DNA of 64,000 nt from Saprospiraceae bacterium (GCA_022841345.1 JALHRR010000016.1:1-64000), one strand, 5' to 3'. Shown: positions 35,577 through 43,515, counted from the stretch's first letter. A program made the numbers and translations. Notes: generated by a model not told the origin, from the sequence alone.

Positions 35577-35617
35577 AAAAAAAAGAGCAGCGACATTTTA
35601 CTGCGCTGCTCTTTTTT
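35577..35617. terminator. Bidirectional intrinsic terminator
   Basis: AAAAGAGCAGCG (35581-35592) pairs with CGCTGCTCTTTT (35604-35615), flanked by A's on one side and T's on the other. It can end the T9SS-fragment/DUF421 transcript on the minus strand. Confidence 0.8.
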
Positions 35618-35639
35618 CGGTGAGATTTTTTTGGTCAGC

Positions 35640-35873
35640 CTATTGACCTCCATTTAGAATTACAATTTTATTTGTTTGGATCAACTCATGTTTACTCCAG
35701 ATCTGCATTAAATAAATTCCATCTGCCAATCCTTGTAATAATAATGCATGATTTCTCGTTCCCAACCCTTCAAATTCCTGATTAAAAACATTTCTACCAT
35801 GAATATCAGACAATATAAAGTTCAGGTGATCAACTCTAATTTGATTAATGTCAAAGAATAAATCTCCATTGCT
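35640..35873 (-). pseudogene. Orphan C-terminal fragment of a T9SS-exported protein
   Basis: Read on the minus strand right after the DUF421 stop codon and in the same frame: SNGDLFFDINQIRVDHLNF, ILSDIHGRNVFNQEFEGLG, ALLLQGLADGIYLMQIW, then a TAG at 35642-35640. This is the type A T9SS sorting domain from just after its usual YPNP(x)NG start. It has no start codon, no body and no signal peptide. It is therefore a remnant, probably left when a deletion or insertion joined the end of the DUF421 gene to the tail of a lost surface-protein gene. It was too short and startless for ordinary gene calling. Confidence 0.75.
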
Positions 35874-36593
35874 TCACACAATTCTTTTCCTATGGCTAGA
35901 CTTGATCCATTTTAACTTTTTACATGTCGGACAGGTATGTTGTGTGGCAGGTTTTAATTCATCAGTAAATCCACAAAAAATACAGGAATAGACGTCTGTT
36001 TCTTTAATTGCCCTGATATACTTTTCCAGGGCACCGGGCATTACAGAAAGACCCGGCTTAACCTCATCATCAGAAAAGTAGAAAACGCTGACATGACCAT
36101 TACTTTCTTCTATAGCTTCTTCGATCTGCCCTAATTGTGAGACGCCTCTCAAACGTAATTCAGCAAAGAATTCATCTTCGGTGAGCATCTCCTTTTTGAA
36201 GTTTTCAATTTTGAAAACGCCATCTTTAATAAGACAGACAGGTATTCCTTCTACTATTTTTTCAAATTTTTTATTGCTGGCAATCAGATAGTTGATCAAT
36301 TTATAAGGGCCAATTATCATGATAAATACTACAAGACAAACCAGCAATCCAACATCACTATAAAACATAGGGTCTCCGGCTGCTGAGCCGAGTCCTATGA
36401 TGACTACCAGCTCGAAAACGGATAATTGTTTGACCCCACGCTTACCTAATAATCTTAAACTGATAAGGATGATAGTAAACATGATACCCGTGCGAAGTAT
36501 CGTCTCCAGCAGGAAACTCCAATCTTCCGACCCGAGTAAAAGTCGTTGCAAATCAAATCCTCCTTTTGCCCGTAAAAAGATCATGCTACTCAA
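35874..36593 (-). CDS. DUF421 membrane protein with C-terminal zinc ribbon
   Basis: 239 residues. Three membrane helices (about 35-55, 62-80, 85-105) with the YetF/DUF421 pattern RLLGKRGVKQLSVFELVVII and the GLGSAAGDPMF loop, then the cytoplasmic DUF421 domain (KIVEGIPVCLIKDG, ELRLRGVSQLGQIEEAI, ESNGHVSVFYF). The last ~35 residues add CIFCGFTDELKP and CPTCKK, a four-Cys zinc ribbon that ordinary YetF proteins lack. Function of the family is unknown. Its TGA is followed in frame by a T9SS tail fragment. Confidence 0.88.
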   Translation of the reverse strand: MSSMIFLRAKGGFDLQRLLLGSEDWSFLLETILRTGIMFTIILISLRLLGKRGVKQLSVFELVVIIGLGSAAGDPMFYSDVGLLVCLVVFIMIIGPYKLINYLIASNKKFEKIVEGIPVCLIKDGVFKIENFKKEMLTEDEFFAELRLRGVSQLGQIEEAIEESNGHVSVFYFSDDEVKPGLSVMPGALEKYIRAIKETDVYSCIFCGFTDELKPATQHTCPTCKKLKWIKSSHRKRIV

Positions 36594-36604
36594 TTTATAA
36601 TTAT

Positions 36605-37048
36605 TTAACCAGGCTCACCAATATCTTCAAACCAGATTTCGGGATGAAGCCTTATAAATGAATCCATCAGATCGATACACTCCTGATTATTCAGTACTTC
36701 TACTTCGACCCCATGACTTTTCAGCAAATCTTCAGACCCAAGAAAAGTCTTGTTTTCACCGATTACTACTTTTGGAATTCCATACAGAAGAATAGCTCCG
36801 GTACACATAGGACAAGGAGAAAGTGTTGTATAAAGTACGGAATGTTGATATATTTCAGCAGCCTGACGTCCGGCATTTTCAAGAGCATCCATTTCACCGT
36901 GCAGCACTACGCTTCCTTGCTGGATGCGTTTGTTATGACCTTTGCCCAGGATCTTATCCTGATACACGATAACGCTGCCGATGGGAATGCCGCCTTCACT
37001 AAAACTTTTCCTTGCCTGTGCTATGGCTTCTTCAAAATATTTGTCCAT
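36605..37048 (-). CDS. Cytosine deaminase, yeast Fcy1-type
   Basis: 147 residues from MDKYFEEAIAQARKSFSEGG; an in-frame ATG 30 bases earlier exists. It belongs to the CDA/tRNA adenosine deaminase superfamily with zinc ligands in LHGEMDALENAGR and SPCPMCTGAI. Several stretches match the eukaryotic Fcy1 cytosine deaminase more closely than bacterial CodA or TadA: GGIPIGSVIV, TLSPCPMCTGAILLYGIP, VVIGENKTF and the C-terminal WFEDIGE. It would convert cytosine to uracil for pyrimidine salvage. The call of substrate rests on remembered similarity to the yeast enzyme. It lies 11 bp upstream of the DUF421 gene. Confidence 0.85.
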   Translation of the reverse strand: MDKYFEEAIAQARKSFSEGGIPIGSVIVYQDKILGKGHNKRIQQGSVVLHGEMDALENAGRQAAEIYQHSVLYTTLSPCPMCTGAILLYGIPKVVIGENKTFLGSEDLLKSHGVEVEVLNNQECIDLMDSFIRLHPEIWFEDIGEPG

Positions 37049-37129
37049 TCTCCACGTCACTTTGGATTTAATAAGCAATGTAGTAGAAATTACTCAGAGT
37101 GTGAAGGATGCATGTGGCTTGAATTGATA

Positions 37130-38003
37130 TTACCCATTAACAATTTCTCCTCCATTGACATGAATAATTTGACCTGAGACAAAACTGGAATCATCGCTAG
37201 CCAAATAGACATAAGCAGAGGCTATTTCATGAGGTTGAGCGGGTCGGCCCATCGGTGAATCTGAACCAAATGTGGAAACTTCTTTGGCATCAAAACTGGC
37301 AGGAATCAGTGGCGTCCAGACCGGTCCGGGGAGCCACGCCATTCACACGAATTTTTTTATCCATCAAATTGGCAGACAGACTTCTGGTGAAGGATACAAT
37401 TGCTCCTTTGGTCGCACTGTAATCCAAAAGGCCTCCGCTGCCGCGATATGCAGTTACAGAAGTAGTATTGATGATATTACTACTTTCATTCATGTGAGGT
37501 AAGGCAGCTTTGACAAGATAAAACATGGAGAAAATATTTACCTCAAATGTTTCTCTCAGTTGTTCATCTGTAATCTTTGAAATATCTTTCACTGGATATT
37601 GGACTGCGGCATTATTGACCAGAACATCAATCCGATCAAATGCGGCAGTTATTTTCCCTATTGCTTTGATGCAATTTCTTTCTTTGGATATATCAACCGC
37701 CAGAGCTAAACATTTTTTTCCGTAATGAGATTTGATGTATTTGACGGTGGCATCCGCATCCTTTTGTTCACTTTTCAAATATAAGATGGCCACATCAGCG
37801 CCCTCTGCTGCAAAAGATACCGCTACAGCGCGCCCTATTCCGCTATCTCCACCTGTAATAACACATTTTTTCCCCTCTAATTTATTCCCGGAATGCCGGC
37901 CATGGTCAAAATCGGGATGAGGAGTCATCTTGTGTTCCAATCCGGGTTGTTTGGATTGAGACTGCGGTTTGTGAATTTTTTTCTTGTCACTTCCGTCCTG
38001 CAT
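37130..38003 (-). pseudogene. SDR oxidoreductase (YghA/GSP39-like) with a frameshift
   Basis: From ATG 38003 the frame encodes a polar N-terminal extension (QDGSDKKKIHKPQ), the Rossmann start CVITGGDSGIGRAVAVSFA, NNAAVQYP, TTSVTAYRG and the catalytic YSATKGA, then breaks at RVNGVAPRTG. Removing one C from the CCCC run (plus strand GGGG at 37328-37331) restores RVNGVAPGPVWTPLIPASF through SPMGRPAQPHEIASAYVYL to the stop at 37130. The intact product would be about 290 residues. The homopolymer position makes sequencing error or phase variation as plausible as true loss. Its start lies 2 bp from the DUF6496 stop. Confidence 0.85.
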
Positions 38004-38004
38004 G

Positions 38005-38199
38005 CTATTCGCTTTTAGATTTTTTCTTTGGCACTTTAGCTCCTTCTTTACGGGCTTCACTAAGGCCTATAGCTATGGCCTGCTTTCGGGATTTAACTTT
38101 TCCACCTTTCCCTCCGGGGCCGGATTTTAATTTACCCTCCTTGAATTCTTCCATCACTTCGCCCACTTTTTCCTGAGCTTTTTTTGAATACTTTGCCAT
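38005..38199 (-). CDS. DUF6496 small basic protein
   Basis: 64 residues, highly basic and glycine/lysine-rich. YSKKAQEKVGEVMEEFKEG, the GPGGKGGKVKSRKQAIAIG stretch and LSEARKEGAKVPKKK are the family pattern, which resembles small nucleic-acid-binding plasmid proteins. It sits 1 bp upstream of the frameshifted SDR gene, both of types often found in stress-response clusters. Function not established. Confidence 0.8.
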   Translation of the reverse strand: MAKYSKKAQEKVGEVMEEFKEGKLKSGPGGKGGKVKSRKQAIAIGLSEARKEGAKVPKKKSKSE

Positions 38200-38212
38200 G
38201 ATAATATTGATT

Positions 38213-38235
38213 GTTCATTGCAAATTTCAATGAAC
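38213..38235. promoter_or_regulatory. Inverted repeat upstream of DUF6496
   Basis: GTTCATTG-CAAATTT-CAATGAAC, a perfect 8-7-8 inverted repeat 14-36 bp before the DUF6496 ATG. It could be an operator or a 5'-leader hairpin; there is no T-tract. Confidence 0.4.
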
Positions 38236-38271
38236 TTTGGCTTTAAAGTATTACAAAAATGAACTGATTCA

Positions 38272-38670
38272 TTATATCTGCTTGGGAGTTTTTCCATCAG
38301 ACAAATCCAGTTCAATAGCTTCTTTCAGAAGTTTAGTGATAGCTATTTCATCTATCTCGTCAGTTGATTGATAGATTTTATAAAATATTTTCTTGTTGCT
38401 CCCATGTTGAAGATACTGATCTTCATCTTTTAATTTGTTTCCCTGCCAGAGGCCCAGCAATACTCCTGATGACACTCCTCCGCGTGGCATACTGGCCGGC
38501 CAGATGATACAAATTCCTTTGTTTCCATAGAAGTATGGAACATTGTAAGAGATTTTCTCTTTGCAGTATGCCGGCAATTGTTCTTTTATGATTTGACGCA
38601 GAATTTCCACCAGGAGTAATTCATGATCAGGCAGTTGTTCATACAACTCGGTGAGCGATTGAATTTTCAT
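38272..38670 (-). CDS. DUF1801 (YdhG-like) protein
   Basis: 132 residues. IIKEQLPAYCKEKISYNVP YFYGNKGICIIWPASMPRG and the following GLWQGNKLKD belong to the DUF1801 fold, a small alpha/beta domain related to the iron chaperone frataxin. Function is unknown. Single gene next to the HMA protein, 25 bp apart on the same strand, so possibly co-transcribed with it. Confidence 0.85.
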   Translation of the reverse strand: MKIQSLTELYEQLPDHELLLVEILRQIIKEQLPAYCKEKISYNVPYFYGNKGICIIWPASMPRGGVSSGVLLGLWQGNKLKDEDQYLQHGSNKKIFYKIYQSTDEIDEIAITKLLKEAIELDLSDGKTPKQI

Positions 38671-38695
38671 GGAAATGTGGAAAAGAGCAAATAAA

Positions 38696-38914
38696 TCACA
38701 ATTTGGCTATTTTGTGAATGCTGTAATCACCAGCATCCTGGATTGCTGCCTGTAATTCCTCAATATTAATATTGTCCTTCAGAGTTATAGTTGCTTGCGG
38801 CGATTCAAGGCTGATTGTAGCCTCCTCAACTTGTTCCACACTTTCGATTGCTTTCTTTACTCTGGCGACACAATGACTGCAAGTCATTCCTTTAATTTCA
38901 AATTGTTCTGTCAT
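38696..38914 (-). CDS. Heavy-metal-associated (HMA) domain protein
   Basis: 72 residues, a complete single HMA domain. The metal motif is MTCSHCVARVKKAIE (CxxC at about 11-14), followed by the ferredoxin-like strands VEEATISLESPQATI and LQAAIQDAGDYSI. It probably binds Cu(I) or a similar ion as a cytoplasmic chaperone; no CopA-type ATPase is adjacent. Confidence 0.92.
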   Translation of the reverse strand: MTEQFEIKGMTCSHCVARVKKAIESVEQVEEATISLESPQATITLKDNINIEELQAAIQDAGDYSIHKIAKL

Positions 38915-38931
38915 AATGTATTTTTATAGCT

Positions 38932-38939
38932 CAAAGATA
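38932..38939 (-). promoter_or_regulatory. -7 element of the HMA gene
   Basis: TATCTTTG on the minus strand, exact TAnnTTTG, ending 17 bp before the ATG at 38914. No clear -33 TTG was found. Confidence 0.5.
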
Positions 38940-39377
38940 TGCAGGAGATATTCATGGTTCATTACTTAATTTATGATGTGATTTGTAAGATTTATGTCCC
39001 CGCAATAAAAATTTTGTGATTCGAGGAGAGATAATACGGCGGTGACTGATGATTTCAGATTTCAGATATCAGTTTTCAGATTTCAGGTTTGGAAACAGCC
39101 ATAAAGTCGTTGAATTTATGAGAGAATTTGCGGTTTTTGTTTTGATTTAAAATGTTATAAAGCATAGGATATCAATGTTTTACAAAAGTGTCATATATCA
39201 TTTCTCAGATTTAACAGCCAAATAGAAGCCCGTTTTTGTTTAATAAAGTGAATATGTCGTAAGGGATTAAAAATTCATTAAATAGGGAATCTTAGGCACA
39301 AACTTAAACTATCGGGGGTAATGGGACAGATGGGTGTTTATATTGATTCTGGCCAACTAAAAGATATTTTTGAATAT
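38940..39377. other. Gene-free region with TTTCAG/AACAGCC words
   Basis: About 440 bp without a gene. At 39047-39110 the words CAGATTTCAGATATCAG, TTTTCAGATTTCAGG and AACAGCC appear, and AACAGCC again at 39217, the same vocabulary as at 11985-12190. The rest is AT-rich. Confidence 0.45.
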
Positions 39378-39408
39378 TTGAAAATATTGTAATATTTATT
39401 AATTTTAC
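39378..39408 (+). promoter_or_regulatory. Promoter of the BI-1 family gene
   Basis: TTTG (39378-39381), 19 bp, then TAATTTTA (39401-39408), one mismatch to TAnnTTTG. The ATG follows 35 bp later. Confidence 0.45.
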
Positions 39409-39442
39409 AACACTCATTTATAACCCTCAAAATCTATTTAAA

Positions 39443-40141
39443 ATGGAAGATCAAATTCAACAAATTCCTGTATCCTCTCTTGCTAAGGAAGATCAGGCTA
39501 CATTTTTCAGAAAAACATATGCGCATATTGCTCTTGCGGTTATGGTCTTTATCATTATTGAATCTATTTTTCTGAATACCCCTTTCATTGTGAATTTTGC
39601 ATTGTCCATGGCCAGTGGCTGGACATGGCTATTGTTATTGGGAGGTTTCATGCTTGTCACAAATGTATCGCAAAATATGGCGCGAAATGCTGTAGATAAA
39701 AACAAGCAGTATCTGGCTATGCTCCTGTTTATCATTGCCGAAGCATTTATTTTTGTGCCCCTCATATACATATCTATTTATTACTCAGCAGGTGCAGGAA
39801 ATATTATATATCAGGCGGCTTTGATGACCATTTCTTTGTTTACCGGATTATCTGCAGTTGCTTTATTGACTAAGAAGGATTTTTCATTTCTTAAAACTAT
39901 CCTGACTGTAGGTTTTTTCATTGCGATCGGACTGGTTGTTGCAGGTGCTTTGTTCGGATTTAATTTGGGTCTTTGGTTCAGTGTAGGTATGATTGTTTTG
40001 GCTTCAGGATCAATTCTGTATCAAACTTCTAATATCGTGCATGAATACCGCGAGGATCAGTATGTTGCTGCAGCGTTGGGTCTGTTTGCTTCCCTGATGT
40101 TGTTATTCTGGTACATTTTAAGTATTCTCAACAGAGATTAG
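39443..40141 (+). CDS. Bax inhibitor-1 / YccA-family membrane protein
   Basis: 232 residues with seven membrane helices after a short cytoplasmic N-terminus. Family residues: FFRKTYAHIALAV, the central helix SLFTGLSAVALLTKKDFSFL and the final helix IVHEYREDQYVAAALGLFASLMLLFWYIL with its charged entry. Bacterial members are pH-sensitive calcium leak channels or modulators of membrane proteases; which applies here is unknown. Closed by a strong terminator. Confidence 0.92.
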   Translation: MEDQIQQIPVSSLAKEDQATFFRKTYAHIALAVMVFIIIESIFLNTPFIVNFALSMASGWTWLLLLGGFMLVTNVSQNMARNAVDKNKQYLAMLLFIIAEAFIFVPLIYISIYYSAGAGNIIYQAALMTISLFTGLSAVALLTKKDFSFLKTILTVGFFIAIGLVVAGALFGFNLGLWFSVGMIVLASGSILYQTSNIVHEYREDQYVAAALGLFASLMLLFWYILSILNRD

Positions 40142-40169
40142 TTTTTATTGTCTAATAACCGATTGCCTC

Positions 40170-40212
40170 AAAAAAGCGCACAAAGCCCACCCGGAATTGT
40201 GCGCTTTTTTTT
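40170..40212 (+). terminator. Intrinsic terminator after BI-1
   Basis: AAAAAAGCGCAC (40170-40181) pairs with GTGCGCTTTTTT (40199-40210) and continues into T's; nearly symmetric, so it may work both ways. Confidence 0.85.
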
Positions 40213-40401
40213 TGGGATGGGAACAAGCTTTATATCTCCCCCCGACGGAAATATTTTCTACAATATTTCCACTTCTACTATGGAAACTCCCTGTAATTTT
40301 TTTGGTTTAAAACCTTGTAAATAACTTTTACTACGTACATCAAACAGAGCCTTGCTACTCAGTGAGGAATCTGATTTTTTCATTTTTAAATACAACTTAT
40401 T

Positions 40402-40608
40402 ATGGCAATTGTAAAAGTAATTGAAGTCATTGCATCTTCTGAAACCGGAATTGAGGATGCTATTCAGCAAGCTGTTACCGAAGTTTCCAAAACAGTAAGA
40501 AATATAGATTCCGTGTATGTAAAAGATATCAAGGTGCATGTCAAAGATGCCAGAGTCGTATCTTATGGTGTAATATGCAAGGTGTCTTTCAGGGTGGGAG
40601 AGGCTTGA
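40402..40608 (+). CDS. Dodecin
   Basis: 68 residues, the exact dodecin length and pattern: AIVKVIEVIASSETGIEDAI, then the helix AVTEVSKTVRNIDSVYV and VVSYGVICKVSFRV. Twelve copies form a hollow shell that stores flavins (FMN or riboflavin-type). Cytoplasmic. Followed 60 bp later by another small gene on the same strand. Confidence 0.93.
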   Translation: MAIVKVIEVIASSETGIEDAIQQAVTEVSKTVRNIDSVYVKDIKVHVKDARVVSYGVICKVSFRVGEA

Positions 40609-40668
40609 GGCATTTAAATTCTACTCTAAGCTAAGTTTTAATATTTGAAACATTAAAAAGTCATTACC

Positions 40669-40884
40669 ATGGAAGATCTGATAAAATTAGTTTCCGAAAA
40701 GACAGGTTTGTCGAAGGATAAAGCAAAAGTGGCAGTAGAAACAGTCACTATGTATTTAAAATCAAAACTGCCGGGAAGCATTGCCTCTCAAGTTGATACT
40801 TATTTGAGCTCCGATAAACCTACAGAATCTGATGAAATGATGAGTAACCTCAAGGATACCCTGGGTGGGATTTACAAAAGATAA
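40669..40884 (+). CDS. Small helical protein, DUF2267-like
   Basis: 71 residues: LIKLVSEKTGLSKDKAKVAVE, VTMYLKSKLPGSIASQVDTYL, MMSNLKDTLGGIYKR. This all-helical pattern resembles DUF2267/DUF2780-type proteins of unknown function, which bundle paired short helices ending with a glycine turn. Downstream of dodecin, possibly co-transcribed. Confidence 0.7.
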   Translation: MEDLIKLVSEKTGLSKDKAKVAVETVTMYLKSKLPGSIASQVDTYLSSDKPTESDEMMSNLKDTLGGIYKR

Positions 40885-40896
40885 TCTGGTGATAAT

Positions 40897-41520
40897 TTAT
40901 TTAATGGGCTCTCTGAGAATTGTTTTGAGTTTTTCAGGGGCTGTTTTATTGAAATCTGAGAGATAAATTTCGTGATGCAGACCATTCCTTTGAAATCCAT
41001 GCGCATCAATGAAAGCCTTCATGATAAGAAGGGTTTCCGGTTCTGTATTGAAAGGACCTGAGTGCATCATCTGAACACATTTTCCTTCGTGCATTACAAA
41101 TAAAGTGATATCCGCAGCTAATGTGATTTGCTTAACTTCTACTACTTTTTTGATCGCAGCAGTAAGCTGATCCTGTGTAACAAAATCCGGCATGCGAATC
41201 ATCATACGATAATTCCATTCGCTGCGGGGAACTTGTTTTGGTGCTTCTGAGATACCAATGTTTTTATACTTTTCTTCATCGAAACTCCAGAGTCCTTCCA
41301 GTTTAGCTACAACAAAATCCTGATCCAGCGCTTTGTTCATGAATTTGATGGTATATGCGGTAGCGTACAATGCTTGTAATTTGTCTGCATAAGCTTTTTC
41401 AGATGGATCCCCTTTACCTTCTATTGATAGAAATTGAGCTTTTTCAATTTCGATAATTTCAGGTTTATTTTTGGCGGAATAGCATGCCTTGAAAGTTTTG
41501 CTGAGGTCCAGTTTGGACAT
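40897..41520 (-). CDS. GyrI-like small-molecule-binding protein
   Basis: 207 residues, convergent with the preceding gene. KAQFLSIEGKGDPSEKAYADKL, LYATAYTIKF and the paired-strand half WNYRMMIRMPDFVTQDQL, with CVQMMHSGPFNTEPETL and FQRNGLHHEIYLSDFN near the end, are those of the stand-alone GyrI-like (SHS2) family. These bind hydrophobic cations or act as hydrolases; there is no DNA-binding domain. Cytoplasmic. Confidence 0.88.
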   Translation of the reverse strand: MSKLDLSKTFKACYSAKNKPEIIEIEKAQFLSIEGKGDPSEKAYADKLQALYATAYTIKFMNKALDQDFVVAKLEGLWSFDEEKYKNIGISEAPKQVPRSEWNYRMMIRMPDFVTQDQLTAAIKKVVEVKQITLAADITLFVMHEGKCVQMMHSGPFNTEPETLLIMKAFIDAHGFQRNGLHHEIYLSDFNKTAPEKLKTILREPIK

Positions 41521-41703
41521 ATTGAGTTTATTTTATGCAAATATGGGAAGAGGGAATGACAAGGGAGTGTCGGGAGGGGATGATAGTTATTGTTTTTCAA
41601 AGTGATTTACATCATATTGAATCTATATCAGCTAAGTATAGAAAATGTTTTCAGATAATTTCCTAGTCTGCTAAATTAAAATGCTTAGTGTCATTGATGG
41701 GTG

Positions 41704-41734
41704 TTGTAACGTTTATAAATATGAATTATATTTG
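41704..41734 (+). promoter_or_regulatory. Promoter of the MazEF-like operon
   Basis: TTG (41704-41706), 20 bp, TATATTTG (41727-41734, exact TAnnTTTG); the ATG follows at 41756. Confidence 0.6.
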
Positions 41735-41755
41735 TAAATTATAAATAAACATCTT

Positions 41756-41992
41756 ATGGCAACTTTCACAAGCACACTACCTGACAGCTTATTGCAATTG
41801 TTAGATGAGAAATCCAAAAAACTTTCAACTCCTAAAAACAAGCTTATAGAAAGGGCACTTCGTCTGTATCTGGATCACCTCAATCGTGCCGAATATGTAA
41901 AATCTTACAAGCAAATGGCAGATGACACAGATCTGCTGGATATTGCAGAAGAAGGCATGGAAGATTACCTCCAACAATTGGAAGACAAATGA
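41756..41992 (+). CDS. Antitoxin of a MazEF-type pair (ribbon-helix-helix)
   Basis: 78 residues. The N-terminal 45 residues (FTSTLPDSLLQLLDEKSKKL, NKLIERALRLYLDHL) form a ribbon-helix-helix DNA-binding fold; the acidic C-terminus (DDTDLLDIAEEGMEDYLQQ) is suited to wrap and block the toxin. The stop overlaps the toxin start by 4 bp (ATGA), the classical arrangement. It probably also represses the operon from the promoter just upstream. Confidence 0.88.
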   Translation: MATFTSTLPDSLLQLLDEKSKKLSTPKNKLIERALRLYLDHLNRAEYVKSYKQMADDTDLLDIAEEGMEDYLQQLEDK

Positions 41993-42330
41993 AAGCGGTA
42001 AAACAAGGAGAGATTTGGTATGCCAATCTAAATCCTTCAAAAGGCAATGAGCAAGCCGGAGTTCGCCCGGTGGTTATTGTGAGTGGTAACCTGGCAAATA
42101 CTCACTTGAATATGGTCATCTGCTGCCCTTTAACTTCTAAGGTTAAAAACTATAGAGGTAACGTGGTAGTTTTTCCATCAGCAGAAAATGGATTGACTGT
42201 TGCATCTGAGATACTCACATTTCATATTCGATCTATCACCAGGGATCGTTTGATTAGCAAGATTGGCTATGTAGATAAGAGTCAGTTACAACTTGTCAAA
42301 CAGGGCTTTGATGATATCTGGAGATACTAA
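41989..42330 (+). CDS. MazF/PemK-family endoribonuclease toxin
   Basis: 113 residues, full length. KQGEIWYANLNPSKGNEQAG, VRPVVIVSG, CPLTSKVKNYRGNVVV, ASEILTFHIRSITRDRLIS are the family's signature; Arg of GVRPVVIV and Thr/Ser of PLTSK belong to the active site. It cleaves single-stranded RNA at short sequence motifs when free of antitoxin. Overlaps the antitoxin by 4 nt and is followed by a terminator. Confidence 0.93.
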   Translation: MKAVKQGEIWYANLNPSKGNEQAGVRPVVIVSGNLANTHLNMVICCPLTSKVKNYRGNVVVFPSAENGLTVASEILTFHIRSITRDRLISKIGYVDKSQLQLVKQGFDDIWRY

Positions 42331-42354
42331 TTTTTTCTTCAAAGTATTTTAAAT

Positions 42355-42394
42355 AAAAAAGAGACACAACATATGCGTTGCATCTCTCAGTTTT
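42355..42394. terminator. Terminator between MazF and the convergent gene
   Basis: GAGACACAAC (42361-42370) pairs with GTTGCATCTC (42377-42386), an A-run before and TTTT after. The stem word GAGACACA reappears in the three terminators of the ssrA locus (43263, 43539, 43821). Confidence 0.6.
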
Positions 42395-42431
42395 ATTGAT
42401 ATAAAAATTCTATTGTAATTACCTTTTGATG

Positions 42432-43007
42432 TCAGTAATTTACTTCCATACATTTTATGAAATTTGCATTTGCTTTTTCCCATGCAACAATATGCACCTC
42501 CACTCCATCTGCAATACCCCCTAAAGCTGAACCTGCCAGAATTGATTCTGCCAGTGCCAAATAATTATCTTCCACATATCTGTCATGACAAAATGTGGGA
42601 CCGGGAATCGTTCCTGCAGATTCAATTTTTCGAATGATTCCTGAGATTTCCAGATAGAATTCTTTCAGTTCATTTCCGCCTATATTTGATTTATTGTTAC
42701 TCTTGAAGTGCTGTTGAGTGTTGGCTCTTAATCTATTCCAGATGGAGTTTGCTTCTGAAACAGAACCAAATTCTGCTATTACCCAGGTAAAATAGTCACT
42801 TGAATTTTGATTAATTTTATCAGAAGTAAGATACTTTTCAAGGGATTTTGATGCTTTCATAACTGTCTCTACATCAGCCTTGATGGCGCCGACGTAAGAA
42901 TTATTCTCTGAGTTTTGAGAATAGCCTGCGCTTATGGCAAATACAAGTATCAACATTGATATGCAGAACGTGCGGGTAGAAGGAAGTGGTTTGGAAGTGA
43001 TTTTCAT
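42432..43007 (-). CDS. Secreted protein of unknown function
   Basis: 191 residues. A signal peptide about 1-30 ends near SAGYSQ. The rest is mainly helical (ADVETVMKASKSLEKYLTS, NSIWNRLRANTQQHF, LKEFYLEISGIIRKI) with two Cys (about 142 and 187) that could form a disulfide, and a Gly/Ala-rich stretch LAGSALGGIADGVEV. No family recognised. Convergent with mazF and upstream of the ssrA-linked repeats. Exported, likely periplasmic. Confidence 0.6.
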   Translation of the reverse strand: MKITSKPLPSTRTFCISMLILVFAISAGYSQNSENNSYVGAIKADVETVMKASKSLEKYLTSDKINQNSSDYFTWVIAEFGSVSEANSIWNRLRANTQQHFKSNNKSNIGGNELKEFYLEISGIIRKIESAGTIPGPTFCHDRYVEDNYLALAESILAGSALGGIADGVEVHIVAWEKANANFIKCMEVNY

Positions 43008-43262
43008 TGGTTTTTTGTTAGAAGGTTCGATAAATATTGAACCGCTGCTCTACCGGGAATAGACAAGCGATTGGATCTGAACTCAAAAACAAGCGATATG
43101 AAAAAAGAAAAAGTTGATTTGTGGTGAAAATATTTCACAGGAGTCAACTTGGAAAATAAAAATATATCATCTAGATGAATTTTTAAAATTTATCTAACTT
43201 ATTTAATTACAAACATTGACTAAAATTCAAAAATGAGTGTTTTTTCAGACTTGTTGTCTGAT

Positions 43263-43297
43263 AAAAAAAAGAGACACATCTTTCGATGTATCTCTTT
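43263..43297 (-). terminator. Terminator of ssrA-linked repeat A
   Basis: On the minus strand, AGAGATACATC pairs with GATGTGTCTCT around a GAAA tetraloop, then eight T's. It directly follows the CCA end of repeat A. Confidence 0.75.
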
Positions 43298-43302
43298 GAT
43301 TC

Positions 43303-43515
43303 TGGTGGAGCTGGGGGGATCGCGAGGTAATGCTTACTGAGCATCAAGAGGAAATCTCATCAATATTATGCCTGGAGCTCTTAAAGGAAATGTAATGCAT
43401 TACTCGCGAAGGCGAGCAAAGCATGGCATGTTTAAATCAAATTTGGAGTTTAAAGCTGGATAAGTGGTAGAAGCAGATTGGTCAGGAGAAAGCTTTGCCT
43501 CGCCTGTCGAACCCC
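43303..43515 (-). ncRNA. Putative structured RNA A downstream of ssrA
   Basis: A 213-nt minus-strand unit starting GGGGTTCGACAGG and ending CCCCCCAGCTCCACCA, the same end as tmRNA, followed by its own terminator. Its end and start can pair: GGGG with CCCC and GCGAGG (43503-43498) with CCTCGC (43327-43322). An inner hairpin CTCGC-CTTC-GCGAG (43416-43403) and ATGCT/AGCAT (about 43345-43330) are visible. No tag peptide frame is present. A second copy lies at 43579-43790. It could be a functional RNA, a tmRNA-derived pseudogene, or a remnant of integration at ssrA. Confidence 0.55.

Noticed and set aside
35640-35876. Stop-codon readthrough or selenocysteine joining DUF421 to a T9SS tail
   Set aside because: The tail begins mid-domain, DUF421 ends in a complete zinc ribbon and has no export signal; in-frame placement has a one-in-three chance.
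43303-43515. Second functional tmRNA
   Set aside because: Ends match tmRNA but no tag reading frame ending in ALAA and no D-domain/pseudoknot series is present.
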